Shown: one piece after another, positions 35,501 through 46,339 of the stretch
How the letters are laid out: the number at the start of each line of letters is the position of its first letter
Numbering within the stretch: position 1 is the stretch's first letter
NCBI GenBank assembly: GCA_036925085.1
Contig: JAUPFP010000003.1
Location: 992,001 to 1,056,000 of the forward strand
Length of the DNA stretch: 64,000 nucleotides
Direction: 5' to 3'
DNA from: Brachycybe producta
Taxonomy: Eukaryota > Arthropoda > Diplopoda > Playtdesmida > Andrognathidae
Notes under the pieces: model-generated
The model's input: the letters and a program-made list of their open reading frames with translations, nothing else
The model's database searches: none
Told to the model about the DNA's origin: nothing
Program-made: the position numbers and the translations under genes

Positions 35501-38500
35501 TTAATTTCAATTTTACTTTGTAAGAAATTGGAAACATCTTCCAATTGCGGAATATTATTGGCTCTGTAACCGCAATGTTCCTGAAGAAGTTGAAACGCTT
35601 TAATATGTTTCTGACAAGCGTGAGTTGGAAATAAACCAATCAATTGATTGAAAACAATTCCCCTAAAGAAAAATTAGTTAATTAAAAATTAACTACATTG
35701 TTTCACTCTCTCTCTCTCTCTCTCTCTCTTTATAAATTTATTAAAACTAACCAGGTTGAAATTTCTTCTTCCGTGTATGTTACTTTCGGAATTTGTTGCC
35801 CACTTTACGAAAAAGTACAATTAAAAGTAATTGGTAAACATATTTTCTTTCAAAAAGTAACTGTAACTGCTTGTAAAAAATGATTAAAACCATAGTTCTT
35901 CTCAAAAGCAATTGTAACTGTTGCATACAAGTAACTGCATCAACGATTATTTTCAAAAGTAACAGTAATTCGTTGTGAATAAGTAACTAAATTCGTAGCT
36001 TTCTTTTAAAAAGTAACTGTAACTGTTGCAAAAAAAAAGTAACTGCGGTGAATAAGTAACTAAATTATCAGTTCTCTTCAAACGTAACTGTAACTGTTAT
36101 AAAAAATAATTGAAACCAGAGTTCTTTTCAAAAGTAACTGTTAACCGTTGCATAAAAGTAACTGAAATCGATGTAATTTTCTAAAGTAACTGAAACTGTT
36201 GTGAGAAAAATACTTTCCTATAGTTTCTCCTTTCAAAAGTGACATTATCTGTTTTAAAAAACGCAATGAAAATCACACAAAAACGTAACTGTAACCCTTG
36301 AAAATAAATTGTAACTTTCGTGAATACTTTTTAAGTAACAGCTGTTTTAAAAAGTAACAGTAACTGTTCCCAAAAAAAAAAGTTTATTGAAGTTACAACT
36401 CCTTTTAAAAGTATCTGTAATTACTGTGATGATATTACTAACTAAAGTTCCAATAATAAAGTCACATTTCTGCAATAGTAACTGTAACTATTAGACGAAG
36501 TTACTTAAAAATTACAATAATTTTCAAAAATAAAAAAGCTGTTCAGAAGAAGTAACTAAAAGTTCCAAATTTCTTTTGAAAAGTAACTGTAACTGTTGTG
36601 AAAACTAAATTCACAGTGCTTTCTTTAGTAAACTGTTAACTGAATTTTTAACTGTAACTGAAATAAGTAACTGAAGTTATGTTTCAAACAAATAACTAAC
36701 TTAAAACTTACTGCCTGTATTCAAAAGCAATATCAGCGATAGATTTACGTCTGGCTCTGTACTTTAAATCCGAAAACCCCTAAAAAATCAGCCAAAAAAA
36801 AAGATACATTTTGAAAAGTGCAACAAGTTCAATTTAAACAATGCTTTTTTTAAAAAAAAAAACTCACTGGATGATCCATGTCTAAATCTGGTTCATATTT
36901 TGTCATTAAATGATTACATAAATCCAAATCACTGATGTGTTTCGGAAACCAAGGAGCTAATAATCGATATTAAATTAATTCATTCATTAATTACCTTCTT
37001 ATTCTTGTCTTTTCTAGTTTCTTAGAATATAAATGACACAATACATTTAATGCTATAATGGTTCTCTCCTAGAATGATGACGTCAGCAAGGGCAGCACTC
37101 TGACGTAATACCTTCATTACGTTCAACATCGCCTCTTTGGTCATTTCGACCCGCAAAAGAACGTCAAATTCAACTCCAAAAGTTGTCGATTTTCTAGACT
37201 CAATGTGTTTTACAGTCGCTTTAGAACCCTTTTTTCAAAACAAAAAATAACATCAAAAATGGTTACATTTTTAATTATTTTTACTTTATTATTTTTGGAT
37301 TTCCATTTTAAATTTTTTTATTATTTTTATTTCTAAAATTTCAAGTTTCAATAATTCAGTAATTTTAATTTGTTTAGTAATCGTATTTTTTATAAATATT
37401 TTTTTTCAATTTTATTATTTTAATACTTCTTAAATATTTTTAATTTTAATAAATTTAATTTTTTATTTTTCCTTATACTTGATATTATCTTTTTAATTTT
37501 ATATTAATTTTAATTTCTTATTATTTTTAATTTTATATTATTTTTAATTTTATATTAATTTTAATTTTATATTAATTTTAATTTTATATTAATTTTAATT
37601 TTATATTAATTTTAATTTTATATTAATTTTAATTTTATATTAATTTTAATTTTATATTATTTTTAATTTTATATTAATTTTAATTTAATGTTATACATTT
37701 TGTCTTTTATCAATTTAATTTTCTTAATATTTTTAATTTTTTGACATTTTAATTTTTTTATTTATAATTTTTAGATTTCTTAATAATTTTATTTTTTTTT
37801 ATTCATTATTTTAAAATTTCTTAATTATAATTGTTTTAGTAAGTTTAATAATTCTTAATTTTTAATTTTTTTTTTAGTTATTTTAATTTTTCTTTCTCAT
37901 TATTTTTAATTTTTTCATATTTCTTCTTATATTTTTAATTAGGTTTAATTTATTATTATTAATATTTGATTAAATTTGAAGAAACATACTTCGATTGCTT
38001 TTAATATTCGCGACATGGATCCAATTCCTTCCTTTAATGACATCACCAAAGTCATTTGTTTCGGAACATTATCCGAAGGTTCCGCATAAATTGGGCCACT
38101 TTTCAAGAAAACCTTCAAAAATTTAAATATTATAATAATTAATTTCAATTAAAAATTAAAATTTAATTAAGAGATTCTTTCACCTCTTCTTCGGATAAAT
38201 CTTCATCATTTGATAATTTCCTTTGTTCATTTAACCAAGCCGCTTTTTCTTCCTTGTGAACAATCGTCTCAAATTTCGCATCTCCAACCAAAGATCGACG
38301 TCGAGATGAATAACCATTCTAGTAATTAAGAAACAAAACATTTAAAAGACATTTCTAGTTTTTAAAATGCAATTAAAAACTAGAAGAGCAACTCTAAACG
38401 TAGCTTAATATTTGAACTTTGGTTATTCTATGTTTTAAAGAGGAACCAACTAAAAAGTATTTTAGAAACTAGAAGAGGAACTTAATCAATAATTAATCTT

Positions 38501-41500
38501 TTAATGATAGTTTGAAAAATTCACAAATTTTGAGTTTCTTGAAACGAAAAACAAAATAGATAAATTTGAAATTACCAAAAAAAAAATGTTATTTTTAAAG
38601 ATACCGATATTAAAATTTTCACAAGAGACTCAAATACTCTTCTAGTTTCTAAAACAATTTCAATTCTCCTTCTTAAGCTGTAAACCTAAAACTCTGGTTA
38701 TAGAAACTAGAAAAGGTAATCAGAGTATTTTCATGTTGATATCTTTCAAAATAAGCTTTTCATGCGAGTTCATTGAAAATGATGACATTTTTTTAAATTT
38801 TTGTCTATAAAAAGTTTATTTTGAACGATAACAAACATGAAATTGCTATTAAGTCATTCAGCTACCCTTCTAGTTTCTAAAACACTTTCAAGTTTCTCTT
38901 AATTTTGCACTGAAATCAGTTAAAACATTAAAATAATCCCGCGTTTTAGCGAATTAAATGTCAAAACTGATCATACAAAGTTCAAAAATAAATTGAATAA
39001 ATTAAAAAAATTCAGGTAATTGTTTTGCATTAAAAATGAAGTTTCTAGTTTCTAACAAAAAATGATTATTTCGAGATTGAATTAAGCTTTTTAATCTAAT
39101 ATAACCCAAAAAAGCTCATAATTTATTATTTTTGTGGCAACAAGAATAGAGAGAGAACATCATCATAATAATATTAAATGATGCTTTTAATTTATGACAA
39201 CAACAACAGCAACTGTTAATTAATTTCTCTGCAACAAAGTCATAATAAAAGTCGCAAAGGATTGTGGGTGAGAATAAACCAAAAAAAATATGGCACAATT
39301 TTGGTATCAAAGAGCCCGCAAACACACGGATCCAGAAATCAGGACACTAACATTAAGCCACGTACAGACCATGCATGCAGCTCGCGAGCACAGGCAAGTG
39401 TGCAAAGCAGTAACATTTTATTGGCCCCGCCCTTTTAATGAGCATCAGACCAAATATCAACCAATTAGAACCCACCCTTTTTATGACGAATGGCAACTTC
39501 TAATTGGTTTGTTGTGTGGTTCAACGTTGAAAAGGGCGGAGCTTGTGACGTCAGACTACATAACCAACCAAGTAGACGTTGCGTTCGTCATAAAAAGGGC
39601 GGAGCCAACTTCTGTTCATCCCGTTTCCTAATTGCCTGTGTTCCTAAGCCCTTTTGAAACTGAACACATACAAAGACACACAGGCATCTGTAGACAGGTT
39701 CAGAATTTATTTGGCTCCGCCATTTTATGAACGTCATCAATTTCTAAATGGTTAGTTACTGGGTGTGATGTCACATGCCCCGCCCTTTTCAGTTTCTAAT
39801 TGGTTGATATTTGGTCTGACGCTCATAAAAGGGCGGAGCCAAAGAAATTCTGAAGCTGTCTACAGATGCCTGTGAAAGACACACATCGCAGGCGACACAA
39901 AGACACAGGATAAAACACACTACATACACACGCACAACCAGAATTTCAGAGTGAAGGGTTTTATTCCCAAAGAAGAAGAAGTCTTCATTTTTACTATAAA
40001 ATCCACTCTTTGATATTTGGGTGGGGGGTTCCTTATAGGAGGAAGTAGTGGCTCCAAACAGCCTCCTCCTCCTCCTCCTTTCCATCCAAAGTTTTCCGCA
40101 ATTCAGAATAGATAATCCCCTTTCACTCATGAGAGTGAAATCCATTTACCACTCTCTCCATATTATTATTATTATTATATCTCAGAAAGAAGAGATTAAG
40201 TGGGGAGAGAGAGAGAGAAAGTAGGGTCCCTCTGTCCCTCAATAAATGAGGTGTGTTTTGAGTGTAGGCCCTATGGTGAGGGTTATACAAGTCCTATGAT
40301 TGATGGAGTTTCAACCCAGCTGGAGTTCCATAAATTGATTTTTCATGCTTTTTTTGTGTTAAAAAAAAGAGTAACAAGATTCTATTAGAGATGATATAAA
40401 AAAGAGTGGATCCACCCAACTTCCCTCCCCCCCAAAAAAGAGACAAGTAGTCCTTTTTATTTTGAAAGATCTATTTTTATTATTGATATAGATAGACACT
40501 GATATGTTGCCCCCCCCCTCAATTATGAGCCAAAATTTCCAATTTTTCAGATTTTTCTTTCTAAGCACTCAATGTCCAGATTTAAAAGTGTTAGTTGTAG
40601 TGACCACAATTGACCATTAGGCCCCTTTACTAGGTTATTGTGAAGGTTAAAAAAAAGGATTCTGAGAGCCACACTGTGGGCTCATTGGAGCCACAGTGTG
40701 GCCACCTCAAACTAAAAAAAAAGTGGCTCAAAAGAAGAAATCTTTAAAGTTTCCTATAGGAAAGGAGTCCTCTTTTTATTGTGTTAATACTAGAAGTGTC
40801 AAATTGAATATAAATTGAGTGGTTGGGAGGGCCACCAGTTGCTTTTTATCGATCATATTTAGTCAAAGTGAAAATTAAGTTATTTTTGTACAATTACTAG
40901 GCAGTGTGTAGAATCATCAATTTGATACTTGGATCAAAACAAAAAACAATTGTGTGAGAAATTGCCTGAATCAATATAAAATCGTAAATTCATTCAGGCA
41001 TTCTATACATTGCCTCGATTTTGATGCAGTATAAACCGGAATGTTTCTCAATATGTGGCCCAAGTGCCAATTGTAAAGTAACAATCTCGTTTAGATAACA
41101 AAAAAAATTGTTCTTTCTAATTAAAAAAAAATGGTTAGAGGCTAGAACTCTAGTTGACAACTGATAATAACCAGACATCTAGCCTCTCTAACCAGCACAA
41201 TTGACACTTTGGGGCCACAAACTGAGAAACATTCCGGTTGTGATATTGCATCAAAATCTACTCAAATGATGCTCCACAGTGTCTAGTAATTGTGCAAAAT
41301 AGCTGATTATTCCACTTTGAAGTTTTAGTAGACGTTTTTTTTGATAAAAACTGAAATGAAATTTTGAATTTCAGTTTAAGTTAGAATAAAAGTCAATCAA
41401 AAATGTTCTAAAATCGTGTTTATTGATGAAATTGGCCATTTTTATAAAACAAACTTAAAAAAATTACATTTAGATTTCACTAACTTAACTACAAGTTATT

Positions 41501-44500
41501 TTAAATCTCAATTTAATTTTGATGATTGACATTTTTTTGACACAAGAAGTAAAAATGAAGAAATTTTCATTTTAAAACGTTTCAAATGATAATTTTTAAA
41601 AATTTCATTAATTTACGGTAGCTAGCTCTATAGATATTTATTTCGTTTTTGTTCCTCCGGATGGCGCCACTACTGTGGCTAATAATAAACTCCATATACG
41701 TTTTTTTTTTGTAAAATTTGGACGCAAAAACGTCAAGTGAACGTTTTTTTTTTTAGAAACAATATTATGAAAAAATTCAAAAATGTTTTCAAAACTAGTT
41801 ATCTTACAAAATAAACAATTTTATAGCTCAGTTTGAAAAAATGATCCGTTTTTTTTGTTTTTGAACTTTTTTCTAAGAAAATAGTGTGACACAAAGGAAA
41901 TAACCGGACACAAAGAAACGCAGTGACACACATAGAGAAGTCAACGATACAAAACCTGTAGAACCGGTTCGCCAATTACTGAAACTGATAAAACCGATTC
42001 GCGAATATAGTTGGAACTGATTCCAAATCGACAAGATTAGGTTCGGTTCTACTCTTCGTCACCTCTTAACTAATTTGCTTTCGCAAAACTGCTAATAAGT
42101 ATTGGGAACTGGTTCGTCAAGATCGACGAACTGAACATCAGAACCGGTTTTCAAAAAAAATCACGAACCGCGAACCGATTAAACTCGGTCCCAAACCGAG
42201 TAGAAACGGTTCGGTTCTAACCGTTGCGACATCTACATACATATGCACTAAAAAAAGAAAATATAGTGACACACAAACTTAAAAATACAGTGAAACATAC
42301 ACACATTTTTTTAAAAAAAAGCGACACAAAGCGACACATTGAAAGGAAATAACCGGACACAAAGACACATACACATTAAAAATAGTGAGCCACGGACACA
42401 TTTAAAAGGAAATACAGTGACGCAAAGCGACACATTGAAAGGAAATCACCTGACACAAAGACACATACACATTAAAAATAGTGAGCCACGGACACATTTA
42501 AAAGGAAATACAGCGACACAAAGCCACACACTGAAAAAAAAAGAAATAACCTGAAACAAAGACACATTAAAATAGTGAGACACATTTTAAAAGAAATACA
42601 ATGACACACAAACACACATTGATACACAGACACACATACTTGTCAGATACAGAGAAAGAGAGAAAGAGCGAGAGAGAGACATAAAAAGCCACAGAAAAGA
42701 GACAAATTTTGTATATTTCTGTATCTTCAATAGTCACATGATACAATAGACACGGCATGAAAATACACTTAAATGTAGGATAAAAAGGGGCGCATATAAA
42801 TGACGTCACAAATATATATATAATTATATAGAAAAAAGACGCCCCACCCCCTTCCCCAATTGCAATTCAATGTCTGAGACACTTTGAACCACTTCTTCCT
42901 TTATTTAAGTCATTAAATAAAGGACCCACCAAGTTACTAAGTTATATTATCAAAGTGGTCAAATATTGATTGTAGAAAATGAAACATTCTCGCGTTTAAT
43001 CACGTGTCCCTTTTTATGTCACCCTCCTCCTCCTCCTCCTAAAAATGCTCACAAAAATGTAACAAGTAAAGTGATCCCCTCCCCTTTTCCTCCTCATTCC
43101 ATATAAAATAAGCTTTTGATTTGAAATAACGGCCAAAAGTAATCAAATGTCATTTCCACTCTCAGAACTCAGAAGAAGAAGAAGAAAAAAGTTTATAATT
43201 AACTTTCATTGAAAGTGTGTGTCTTTAACACCCTTTTAACATATAATCCGATGACATTTTCATGATTTCTTTTTATTTCTCTCTAAAAAAAAATGTTCAA
43301 GCATTAAAGAAATAATGCAAAATATTCCCCAAAATATCGCACATTTTAAAAGAGGAACACACATGATGATAAATTTATTGATCCACCCTGTAAAAGTATG
43401 AAAATGGAAATATTTTCTGTCTCTTTTTAAATTCCTTACTCGCAATTGTAATTAATGAAGCTTAGAAAATCCTAATTAATCGTCCCTATTTTTCTCTCTA
43501 TATATTTGAGGTCTCAAAAATATGTCTTTTGAGGGGGGGGGGGGGTCTTAATGGCGGAAGTGCCATTAAAGTCTTTTATCCAATAGACCATGACAACAAA
43601 GTAGAATCCACTCACTTGAAAGAAATCATTTTGCGCTTTGTTATAAAATAGCGTCAAAGTTAATGAGGGAAAATTGCTCACTTTCTATCAATAATCATAA
43701 TAATAATAATAATCATCATCATCATCATTATTATTATTATGATTATTGAGAGACGTTAAATGTCTATGGATGTGTACGTTCTTTATTGTACATGTGTGCG
43801 TATGTCGGCCACAACTTGTGTGTAACACTTCTTATGTGTGTCTGTCTTGTCACAATGTGTATCTGTCTGTCTTTGTCTATTGTAGCAACATGTGTCTGTC
43901 TGTCTTGTTTATTGTAGCAACATGTGTCTGTCTGTCTTGTTTATTGTAGCAACATGTGTCTGTCTGTCTTGTTTATTGTAGCAACATGTGTCTGTCTGTC
44001 TTGTTTATTGTAGCAACATGTGTCTGTCTGTCTTGTTTATTGTAGCAACATGTGTCTGTCTGTCTTGTTTATTGTAGCAACATGTGTCTGTCTGTCTTGT
44101 TTATTGTAGCAACATGTGTCTGTCTGTCTTGTTTATTGTAGCAACATGTGTCTGTCTGTCTTGTTTATTGTAGCAACATGTGTCTGTCTGTCTTGTTTAT
44201 TGTAGCAACATGTGTCTGTCTAGTGGAAATTTATATCTGTCTTGACTTGTCGCAATGTGCGTCGATACCTGTATTTTATAAATAAATGTGTCTGTCTGTC
44301 TTGTCAGTTTGCTTGTGTGAAGCATACCTTAATGTGTGAGTGACTTTTCTATGCGTGTGTCATACTGTATATGTGTGTGTCATATATGTGTGTCTGCGTG
44401 TCTGGAATGTATTAATGTTTGTTATGAATGTCTGAGTGTCTGGAATGTATTAATGTTAGTATGTTTTAGTAATTGTACGTGTCATTTTTTTTTCTCTCCG

Positions 44501-45255
44501 TGAATCTGTGCTTGTTTTTATTTTCATGTTTGTGCTGTTCCTATCAAACCCATTAGATTTAATTTCATTCTAAATTTCAGAAAGAACATTAAGATGAAAT
44601 TAAAAGTTTTTTTTAAAAACTAGAAGAGTAAATGAATCACTTAAAAGTAATTTGGTTTCGATATATTTAACAAAAAAATAAAACATTTTAAGACAATTTA
44701 GAAATGAATCATAATTTTGACACAACTTGAACAATTACTATAAATTGTTCATTTTGAAAATAATCTTTCAAAATGAACAATTTATAGTAATTTTTAATTT
44801 TCAGCTAGCTGATTTTGAAACTTTTGATTATTCTTGTTTTTCAGAAGAGCAAAGTTAAGAAAGAAAAAAAAAACTAGAAAGTGTTTTAGAAACTAGACGG
44901 GTAGCTCAATAACTTAAAAAAGAGTATTTTTATTTTGATATCTTTCAAAATACCCTTCTAGTTTCTAAAACACTTTCAAGATTCTCTTGAATTGGCTCCT
45001 GAAGGAAATAGAACAACTCAGAGTTCAAAGAATGCTTAAAATTTAAAGCAATTTACCTTTCTAGTTTTTAAAACACTTTCAATTTATTTTCTGAAACTAC
45101 ACAATTCTAGTATAATTCTTTCATAATTTGCAATAAAAATGTGTAAAAATTCGATAAAATAAGTTAAAAAAAATCAATGAGCTTACTTCAATGCTGTAGC
45201 TTTTCTTGATCGCAAATCTTGCTCGACTGTCCGAAGCTGCGGCGGCTCTCATCAT
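32574..45255 (-). CDS. Tyrosine 3-monooxygenase (tyrosine hydroxylase)
   Basis: Converts L-tyrosine to L-DOPA with tetrahydrobiopterin, O2 and non-haem iron, the rate-limiting step of catecholamine synthesis. Thirteen coding exons on the minus strand: 45255-45187, 38318-38184, 38112-37990, 37228-37045, 36956-36868, 36779-36712, 35802-35752, 35662-35517, 35411-35276, 34860-34734, 34644-34549, 33993-33860, 32742-32574. All reading phases join and give 508 residues. N-terminal RRRSL (Ser32) matches the PKA site Ser40 of mammalian TH, and IKKSYS (16-21) may match the Ser19 region. An ACT-like regulatory domain spans roughly 70-170. The catalytic domain has [15 protein letters not shown] with iron ligands His338 and His343, then Glu383 in [10 protein letters not shown]. 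Spacings of 5 and 40 equal those of mammalian [15 protein letters not shown] has Asp432, where phenylalanine hydroxylase has Val and tryptophan hydroxylase Ile; this identifies TH. A C-terminal helix for tetramerisation ends at residue 508. The exon 4 donor (AAAT/GTATTG) is weak but is the only in-frame choice. Intron 1 is 6.9 kb. Confidence 0.97.
32850..33090. mobile_element. M1 hairpin in last intron of TH
   Basis: GTTCTAAACTAGAAGAGTAG at 32869 and TACCCTTCTAGTTTCTAAAA near 33060 bound facing arms with TTTCAAAATAAAAC and GCTTATTTTGAAAGATA. Confidence 0.65.
33240..33645. repeat. M11 fragment and GGAGGCCATTTTGAAAACAT repeat, copy 2 (TH last intron)
   Basis: 33245-33310 carries an M11-like TAGAGGCTAAAACT / AGCCTCT pair. 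33370-33640 matches 24900-25296 through GAGGCCATTTTGAAAACATG and CACACTAGAGGTCGTCATAT. Confidence 0.5.
34015..34400. mobile_element. M1 hairpin in TH intron 11
   Basis: The outer flank TGTAAACGCCTCTCGA precedes a core at 34150-34375 (AAAACTAGAAGGGTAGCTCA to CTACAATTCTAGTTTCTAA). A second, shorter M1 lies in the next intron at 34960-35110. Confidence 0.65.
35805..36710. repeat. TH intron 6 built of degenerate AAGTAACTGTAACTGTTG units
   Basis: The 909-bp intron (35803-36711) carries more than fifteen copies of AAGTAACTGTAACTG-like sequence at 40-70 bp spacing, usually followed by TTG and preceded by TCAAA. TAACTG fits the Myb-type consensus (YAACKG). The same string occurs in small patches at 770-800 and 10690-10810. 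Confidence 0.75.
37270..37980. repeat. AT-only tract with 17-bp tandem repeat in TH intron 3
   Basis: Nearly pure A/T from 37260. Within it 37510-37690 is about ten tandem units of ATATTAATTTTAATTTT (17 bp). It separates TH exons 3 and 4. Confidence 0.8.
38330..38900. mobile_element. Two M1 hairpins at the 3' end of TH intron 1
   Basis: Copies at about 38450-38665 and 38700-38890 end in CTCTTCTAGTTTCTAAAACA and CTACCCTTCTAGTTTCTAAA. The nearer fragment begins within 20 bp of the exon 2 acceptor. Confidence 0.65.
38900..39389. other. TH intron 1 stretch, no feature recognised
   Basis: AT-rich intron sequence; open frames without domain. Confidence 0.3.
39390..39639. mobile_element. M2-family MITE in TH intron 1
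   Basis: Ends ACAGGCA and TTGCCTGT with inverted GCCCCGCCC / GGGCGGAGCC and internal CCAATTAG, TGACGTCA and GGGCGG boxes. Longer than other M2 copies, with an extra CCAATTAGAA-bearing segment on the left; no clear target duplication, perhaps a recombinant. Confidence 0.75.
39680..39873. mobile_element. M3 MITE in TH intron 1
   Basis: Ends ACAGGCATCTGTAGAC and GTCTACAGATGCCTGT; 9-bp flanks CAAAGACAC / GAAAGACAC are a duplication with one mismatch. Contains CCGCCCTTTTCA and CCAATTAG-type boxes. Confidence 0.85.
39874..40985. other. TH intron 1, simple-sequence and unclassified DNA
   Basis: (CCT)n at 40063-40080, (ATT)n at 40160-40175, GA run at 40205-40220, poly-C at 40511-40518 and a small GAGCCAC patch at 40665-40730. 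No coding exon seen. Confidence 0.35.
41010..41265. mobile_element. M4 hairpin in TH intron 1
   Basis: CCTCGATTTTGATGCA facing TGCATCAAAATCTACT, with inner GGTTAGAGGCTAGAAC / TCTAGCCTCT and GGCCCAAGTGCC / GGGGCCACA arms. Confidence 0.65.
41618..41870. mobile_element. Left half of an M6 element in TH intron 1
   Basis: Carries ATATTTATTTCGTTTTTGTT, CGGATGGCGCCACTACTGTG and the ACGCAAAAACGTCAAGTGAA block shared with 11981-12556. The right half is missing. Confidence 0.65.
41871..42620 (+). repeat. ACACAAAGCGACACA tandem repeat in TH intron 1
   Basis: GAAAGGAAATAACCGGACAC starts at 42341, with a near-identical restart at 42437 and a weaker one at 42533: a 96-bp unit, about 2.7 copies. Because 96 is divisible by three, a frame stays open, but the sequence is an array, not a gene. 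41945-42230 is unique with several GAACCGGTTC-like inverted strings. Confidence 0.8.
42621..43860. other. TH intron 1, simple-sequence-rich stretch
   Basis: GA and TA runs (42650-42680, 42812-42826), poly-G at 43534-43547, and a compound (TAA)n(ATC)n(ATT)n tract at 43689-43746. No exon seen. Confidence 0.4.
43849..44220 (+). repeat. Exact 32-bp minisatellite in TH intron 1
   Basis: TGTAGCAACATGTGTCTGTC recurs at 43881 and every 32 bp to 44201: eleven starts with exactly constant spacing and essentially no sequence change. A diverged half unit precedes it. Uniform copies suggest recent expansion and likely length polymorphism. It ends about 970 bp from exon 1. Confidence 0.97.
44221..44590. 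other. TG-rich stretch of TH intron 1
   Basis: TGTGTG and TGTCTG strings continue at lower density, with a duplicated TGTCTGGAATGTATTAATGT at 44399 and 44432. Confidence 0.45.
44595..45090. mobile_element. M1 hairpins near TH exon 1
   Basis: 44600-44800 has the inverted pair AAATTGTTCATTTTGAAAAT / ATTTTGAAAGATT-type arms (44735-44780). 44870-44980 is a compact M1 (TTTTAGAAACTAGACGGGTA to TACCCTTCTAGTTTCTAAAA) missing its centre. 45058-45085 is an end fragment. Confidence 0.6.
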
Positions 45256-45262
45256 TTTCCCA

Positions 45263-45324
45263 CTAATTATGCAAAATAAAACATTTGTTAAGAAAGTGAA
45301 AATTTCTTAATTAAATCAACTCAC
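45263..45324 (-). other. Possible short 5'-UTR intron of TH
   Basis: On the minus strand GTGAGTTG at 45324 and CATAATTAG at 45263 would define a 62-nt intron ending seven bases before the start ATG. Short introns of this size are common in compact chordate genomes. Not proven. Confidence 0.4.
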
Positions 45325-45436
45325 AAACGAAAATTGAATAAAAAAAAGGATTCAAGAAGAAGAAAAAAAGCCTCGCAAGTATTTTTCTTCAAAATAAAGA
45401 CAGTTTTGCTCTAAAGAGACCTCAGATGAAGCTACA

Positions 45437-45481
45437 TTTAAATGCCTTTTAGATCGTGACGTCACATTCTTTCTGACCAAT
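45437..45481 (-). promoter_or_regulatory. Putative TH promoter: CCAAT, CRE and TATA-like box
   Basis: Read on the minus strand: ATTGG (CCAAT box, 45481-45477), the full CRE palindrome TGACGTCA (45464-45457), and TTTAAA inside CATTTAAATG (45442-45437). The order and spacing resemble a compact core promoter, about 180-225 bp upstream of the start codon. Mammalian TH promoters also use a proximal CRE. It lies outside any M2 element. Confidence 0.6.
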
Positions 45482-45588
45482 CACAAGTGTCCTAGTATTA
45501 TTTAATATTTTTCACAGTTGCATATTGGAAAATACACAAAAGTCTCATTCGTTGGGACCTTCTGAGCCTCTTTTGAGCCCTTTTCATA

Positions 45589-45793
45589 ACAGGCAATTAG
45601 AAATCTGGACAAACAGAAGTTATCTCCGCCCTTTTTATGATGAACGCAACTTTTAATTGGTTGGTTATGTAGTCTGACGTCACATGCTCCGCCCTTTTCA
45701 ACGTCGAACCACACAACAAACCAATTAGAAGTTGCCGGTCGTCATAAAATGGGCGGAGCCAACTTCTGTTTGTCCCGATTACTAATTGCCTGT
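45589..45793. mobile_element. M2 MITE upstream of TH promoter
   Basis: Ends ACAGGCAATTAGAAAT and TAATTGCCTGT; contains TCTGACGTCACATGCTCCGC and two CCAATTAG boxes. It sits about 110 bp upstream of the TH CCAAT/CRE cluster. No clear target duplication. Confidence 0.85.
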
Positions 45794-45870
45794 GTTGTGT
45801 ACGTGGCGATAGTAATGCCGCCCTAGGAGCATGATTTATAAGTAAAATCTAATGGTCACACCTTAAACTT

Positions 45871-46064
45871 AAAGGCATCTGTAGACAGCTTCAGAATTTC
45901 TTTGGCTCCGCCCTTTTATGAGCGTCAGACCAAATATCAACCAATTAGAAATAAAAAGGGCAGAGCATGTGACATCAGACCCAGTAACAAACCAATTAGA
46001 AATTGATGACGCTCATAAAATGGGTGGAGCCAAATAAATTCTGCCGCTGTCTACAGATGCCTGT
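45871..46064. mobile_element. M3 MITE
   Basis: Ends AAAGGCATCTGTAGACAGC and GTCTACAGATGCCTGT with a perfect 9-bp duplication CTTAAACTT (45862-45870, 46065-46073). Confidence 0.9.
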
Positions 46065-46339
46065 CTTAAACTTCATTTGAGGCGCGCATCGCACACAGGA
46101 AATGTCTTGCAGACGTCACTGGGAACTTATTGGATCTCTAATCTCGCTCTTCCGGTTCATGTGCAAATGGATTTTCGAAGTTGCATTATCATTAGCCTCT
46201 CTATAGAATCACCTCAACTGCGTTTGAAGGATGCCTTCCTATTGGCTGATAAACATAATTTCGCGTGACAGAATAAAAATTAACCTTTTTTCTGTTCACT
46301 TTCAGCCAGATAAATAGAATAAATACAATTATTCAAATC

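Noticed and set aside
42339..42554. 71-codon frame with internal repeats
   Set aside because: It stays open only because the 96-bp tandem unit is divisible by three; it lies in a TH intron on the opposite strand.
43881..44220. CRISPR-like array of regular repeats
   Set aside because: Units are contiguous 32-bp repeats with no unique spacers, in a eukaryotic intron; it is a minisatellite.
32574..45255. Phenylalanine or tryptophan hydroxylase identity
   Set aside because: Asp432 in PYQDQ and the RRRS N-terminus are TH-type; PAH and TPH have Val or Ile at that position.
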